A stretch of 64,000 nt of DNA from Paenibacillus solani (GTDB lineage Bacteria; Bacillota; Bacilli; Paenibacillales; Paenibacillaceae), in assembly GCF_001277345.1 (NCBI RefSeq), contig NZ_LIUT01000001.1:219892-283891 (forward strand), read 5' to 3'. Below the pieces are notes generated by a model, which had not been told where the DNA came from, ran no database searches, and saw only the letters and a list, made by a program, of their open reading frames with translations. Positions 62,349 to 64,000 of the stretch are shown piece by piece; positions within the stretch are counted from its first letter, which is position 1; each line of letters opens with the position of its first letter. A program made the position numbers and the translations under genes.

Positions 62349-63376
62349 AAAAACTGTTGAATACGCTATTTATCACACAGCCGGATGTATATTTGTCACT
62401 GGACGGAGACAATGTCGTATTGCTGAAGGATCAGGACAAGCTGGGCAGACTTCCACTTCATAATCTTGAATCTATCATTGCATTCGGATATACAGGGGCA
62501 AGTCCTGCATTGATGGGTTACTGTGCTGAGAGGAATATATCGATAACCTTTATGAGTATGAGCGGCAGATTTTTGGCCAGAGTCATTGGTGAGAGCAAGG
62601 GGAATGTGGTGCTTCGTAAAAAACAATGCCTCTTGTCAGATGACGAGGTCTTGTCAGCAAGAATTGCCCGTAACTTCATCATCGGCAAAATTTATAATCA
62701 CAAGTGGATTCTTGAACGAATGACGCGTGATTACCCGCTGCGTATTGATGTCGAGCGTTTTAAGGCGGCATCACAACATCTGTCGTCGATCATGCTCGCC
62801 TTACGGGAATGTGAAGATTTGGAACGATTGCGGGGGTTGGAAGGACAAGCTGCATTGTCTTATAATCAGTTGCTCGATTCCATGATCTTGCAACAGAAAG
62901 AGGATTTTTACTTTCGTACTCGTTCGAGAAGACCGCCTCTTGATAATGTAAATGCGATGCTTTCGCTGGCTTATAGTCTGTTAGCTAATGATACAGCAGC
63001 TGCATTGGAAGGAGTCGGTCTGGATGCTTATGTTGGGTTCTTGCATCGGGATCGTCCCGGAAGAGCTTCTCTGGCACTAGATCTGATGGAGGAGCTGCGA
63101 GGCGTATACGCTGACAGATTTGTTCTATCATTAATAAACAAGAAGGTAATCAACAAAGATGATTTTCTACATAAGGAGAATGGGGCAGTGCTTCTGACCG
63201 TTGACGGAAGAAAAAAGTTTCTTACAGCGTGGCAAAATAAGAAGCAGGAAAAGGTAACCCATCCTTATCTCGGTGAGAAGATATCCTGGGGATTGGTACC
63301 TCATGCACAAGCTTTGTTGTTAGCACGTCACTTGCGTAACGACTTAGATGAGTACCCTCCATTTCTATGGAAGTAG
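62345..63376 (+). CDS. cas1: Cas1 integrase
   Basis: A 343-residue Cas1 of the I-C type: LNTLFITQPDVYLSLDGDNV at the start, LEGQAALSYNQLLDSM with the metal-binding Glu, LHRDRPGRASLALDLMEELR with the His and Glu/Asp. ATG 62345 overlaps the cas4 stop; a longer frame from 62255 lies inside cas4. Confidence 0.96.
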   Translation: MKKLLNTLFITQPDVYLSLDGDNVVLLKDQDKLGRLPLHNLESIIAFGYTGASPALMGYCAERNISITFMSMSGRFLARVIGESKGNVVLRKKQCLLSDDEVLSARIARNFIIGKIYNHKWILERMTRDYPLRIDVERFKAASQHLSSIMLALRECEDLERLRGLEGQAALSYNQLLDSMILQQKEDFYFRTRSRRPPLDNVNAMLSLAYSLLANDTAAALEGVGLDAYVGFLHRDRPGRASLALDLMEELRGVYADRFVLSLINKKVINKDDFLHKENGAVLLTVDGRKKFLTAWQNKKQEKVTHPYLGEKISWGLVPHAQALLLARHLRNDLDEYPPFLWK

Positions 63377-63385
63377 GTGTAGTGA

Positions 63386-63676
63386 ATGCTGGTAGTCATT
63401 ACGTATGATGTTAGTACCATGAGCAATGAAGGACAGCGGAGGCTGAGACAAATATCAAAGATATGCCAAAACTATGGCCAGCGCGTCCAACATTCTGTCT
63501 TTGAATGCATTGTGGATGCTACCGAATACGCTGTTCTGAAGAGAAAACTGGTGGATGCGATGGATCAGGAAGAAGACAGTCTCCGGTTTTATCAGTTGGG
63601 CAACCATTATAAGAATAAGGTTGAGCATGTTGGGATCAAAAAATCGCTGGATATGGAAGGCCTCTTGATTCTGTAG
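63386..63676 (+). CDS. cas2: Cas2
   Basis: A 96-residue Cas2 with VVITYDVST, a ferredoxin fold, GQRVQHSVFECIVD and DSLRFYQLGN. It forms the spacer integration complex with Cas1. Its TAG stop overlaps the first base of the conserved leader hairpin of array 2. Confidence 0.96.
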   Translation: MLVVITYDVSTMSNEGQRRLRQISKICQNYGQRVQHSVFECIVDATEYAVLKRKLVDAMDQEEDSLRFYQLGNHYKNKVEHVGIKKSLDMEGLLIL

Positions 63677-63834
63677 TGCGAATGCCAAGCGAACATGATT
63701 TCCCTGGGTGATTCGCACCACATAATTACCAATAACATATTTTAATACAAAATTATGGATTGAAATTTTTCCTGAATATTTATTATAAAGTTAAATATGA
63801 CGGGTTTTCGGGCTCATATGCATCGAAAATCGGA
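63676..63834 (+). promoter_or_regulatory. CRISPR leader 2
   Basis: GTGCGAAT (63676) and ATTCGCAC (63711) form the same dyad as in leader 1, with matching loop sequence around GAACATGA. A TGGATTGAAAT fragment (63756-63766), identical to the last 11 bases of the repeat, sits inside the leader without a stem before it. The end AAAATCGGA is shared with leader 1. Confidence 0.7.
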
Positions 63835-64000
63835 GTCGCACCCTTTATGGGTGCGTGGATTGAAATTTTAACTTACTGGATGACTTGAACAATCTACTTA
63901 GTCGCACCCTTTATGGGTGCGTGGATTGAAATAACGAAGGGCAGCAAGGTTGGGATAATGAATTCCGTGTCGCACCCTTTATGGGTGCGTGGATTGAAAT
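63835..64000 (+). CRISPR. Type I-C CRISPR array 2, first three repeats, runs off the window
   Basis: Repeats start at 63835, 63901 and 63969; spacers are 34 and 36 bases. The repeat begins GTCGCACCCTTTATGGGTGC and differs from array 1 at one base (GTGCG instead of GTGTG), which makes the stem perfectly paired. The window ends exactly at the last base of the third repeat. Confidence 0.95.

Overview
The window looks like a chromosomal segment from a Paenibacillus-type member of the Bacillota. The evidence is strong GGAGG ribosome binding sites, frequent TTG/GTG starts, a SleB-type cortex hydrolase, an S-layer (SLH) protein, a ComQXPA quorum system, and a complete type I-C CRISPR-Cas locus. The genus is an inference from gene content; no rRNA or tRNA gene was seen.

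Region 1 (1-1.4 kb) holds the start of an LCP cell-wall ligase, a decayed polysaccharide deacetylase and a SleB-like hydrolase. Region 2 (1.4-20.4 kb) is a RiPP gene cluster. It has six short precursors sharing a leader motif (LQFEEME...AP in five of them) and an invariant C-terminal Leu-Thr. It also has a class III aminotransferase, an SDR dehydrogenase, a methyltransferase, an RRE-bearing M50 membrane protease and an ABC exporter. This is the enzyme set of the daptides, whose C-terminal Thr becomes a dimethylated diamine. Unusually, the same coupled operon also encodes an ocin-ThiF protein, a YcaO and a SagB-like oxidase, which is azole-type chemistry. Pro/Ile-rich hydrophobic mini-peptides alternate with the precursors in about 330-bp tandem units. 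The cluster ends with comQ-comX-comP-comA. TTGCGG/CCGCAA repeats, the known ComA recognition element, lie before both the first biosynthetic gene and comX, so the daptide operon is probably quorum controlled.

Region 3 (20.4-45.3 kb) is mostly housekeeping and accessory genes: a lipoprotein, an XRE regulator, radical SAM proteins, a DEAD-box helicase, an epimerase-like protein, NUDIX hydrolases, an ArsR regulator with a clear operator, an Lgt paralogue paired with a tetraether-synthase-like radical SAM enzyme, an SGNH hydrolase, a MalT-type regulator, an RCC1/Ig/SLH surface protein and a SEC-C protein. Region 4 (45.6-49.8 kb) is a Fur-boxed siderophore ABC importer. Region 5 (50.0-53.5 kb) is a TPP-riboswitch thiamine salvage operon, tenA-thiM-thiD-thiE.

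Region 6 (53.6 kb to the end) is a type I-C CRISPR-Cas locus: array 1, cas3, an insertion, cas5c-cas8c-cas7-cas4-cas1-cas2, then array 2, which runs off the edge. The insertion between cas3 and cas5c holds what I think is the most interesting signal. A lone degenerate CRISPR repeat on the minus strand is followed by a short pseudo-spacer. That pseudo-spacer matches 13 of the first 15 bases of a site with a TTC PAM, mismatching only at positions 6 and 12, the positions flipped out in type I R-loops. The site abuts a good promoter driving a small accessory gene. This is the layout of a CreA/CreR-like Cascade-guided regulatory RNA controlling an embedded gene.
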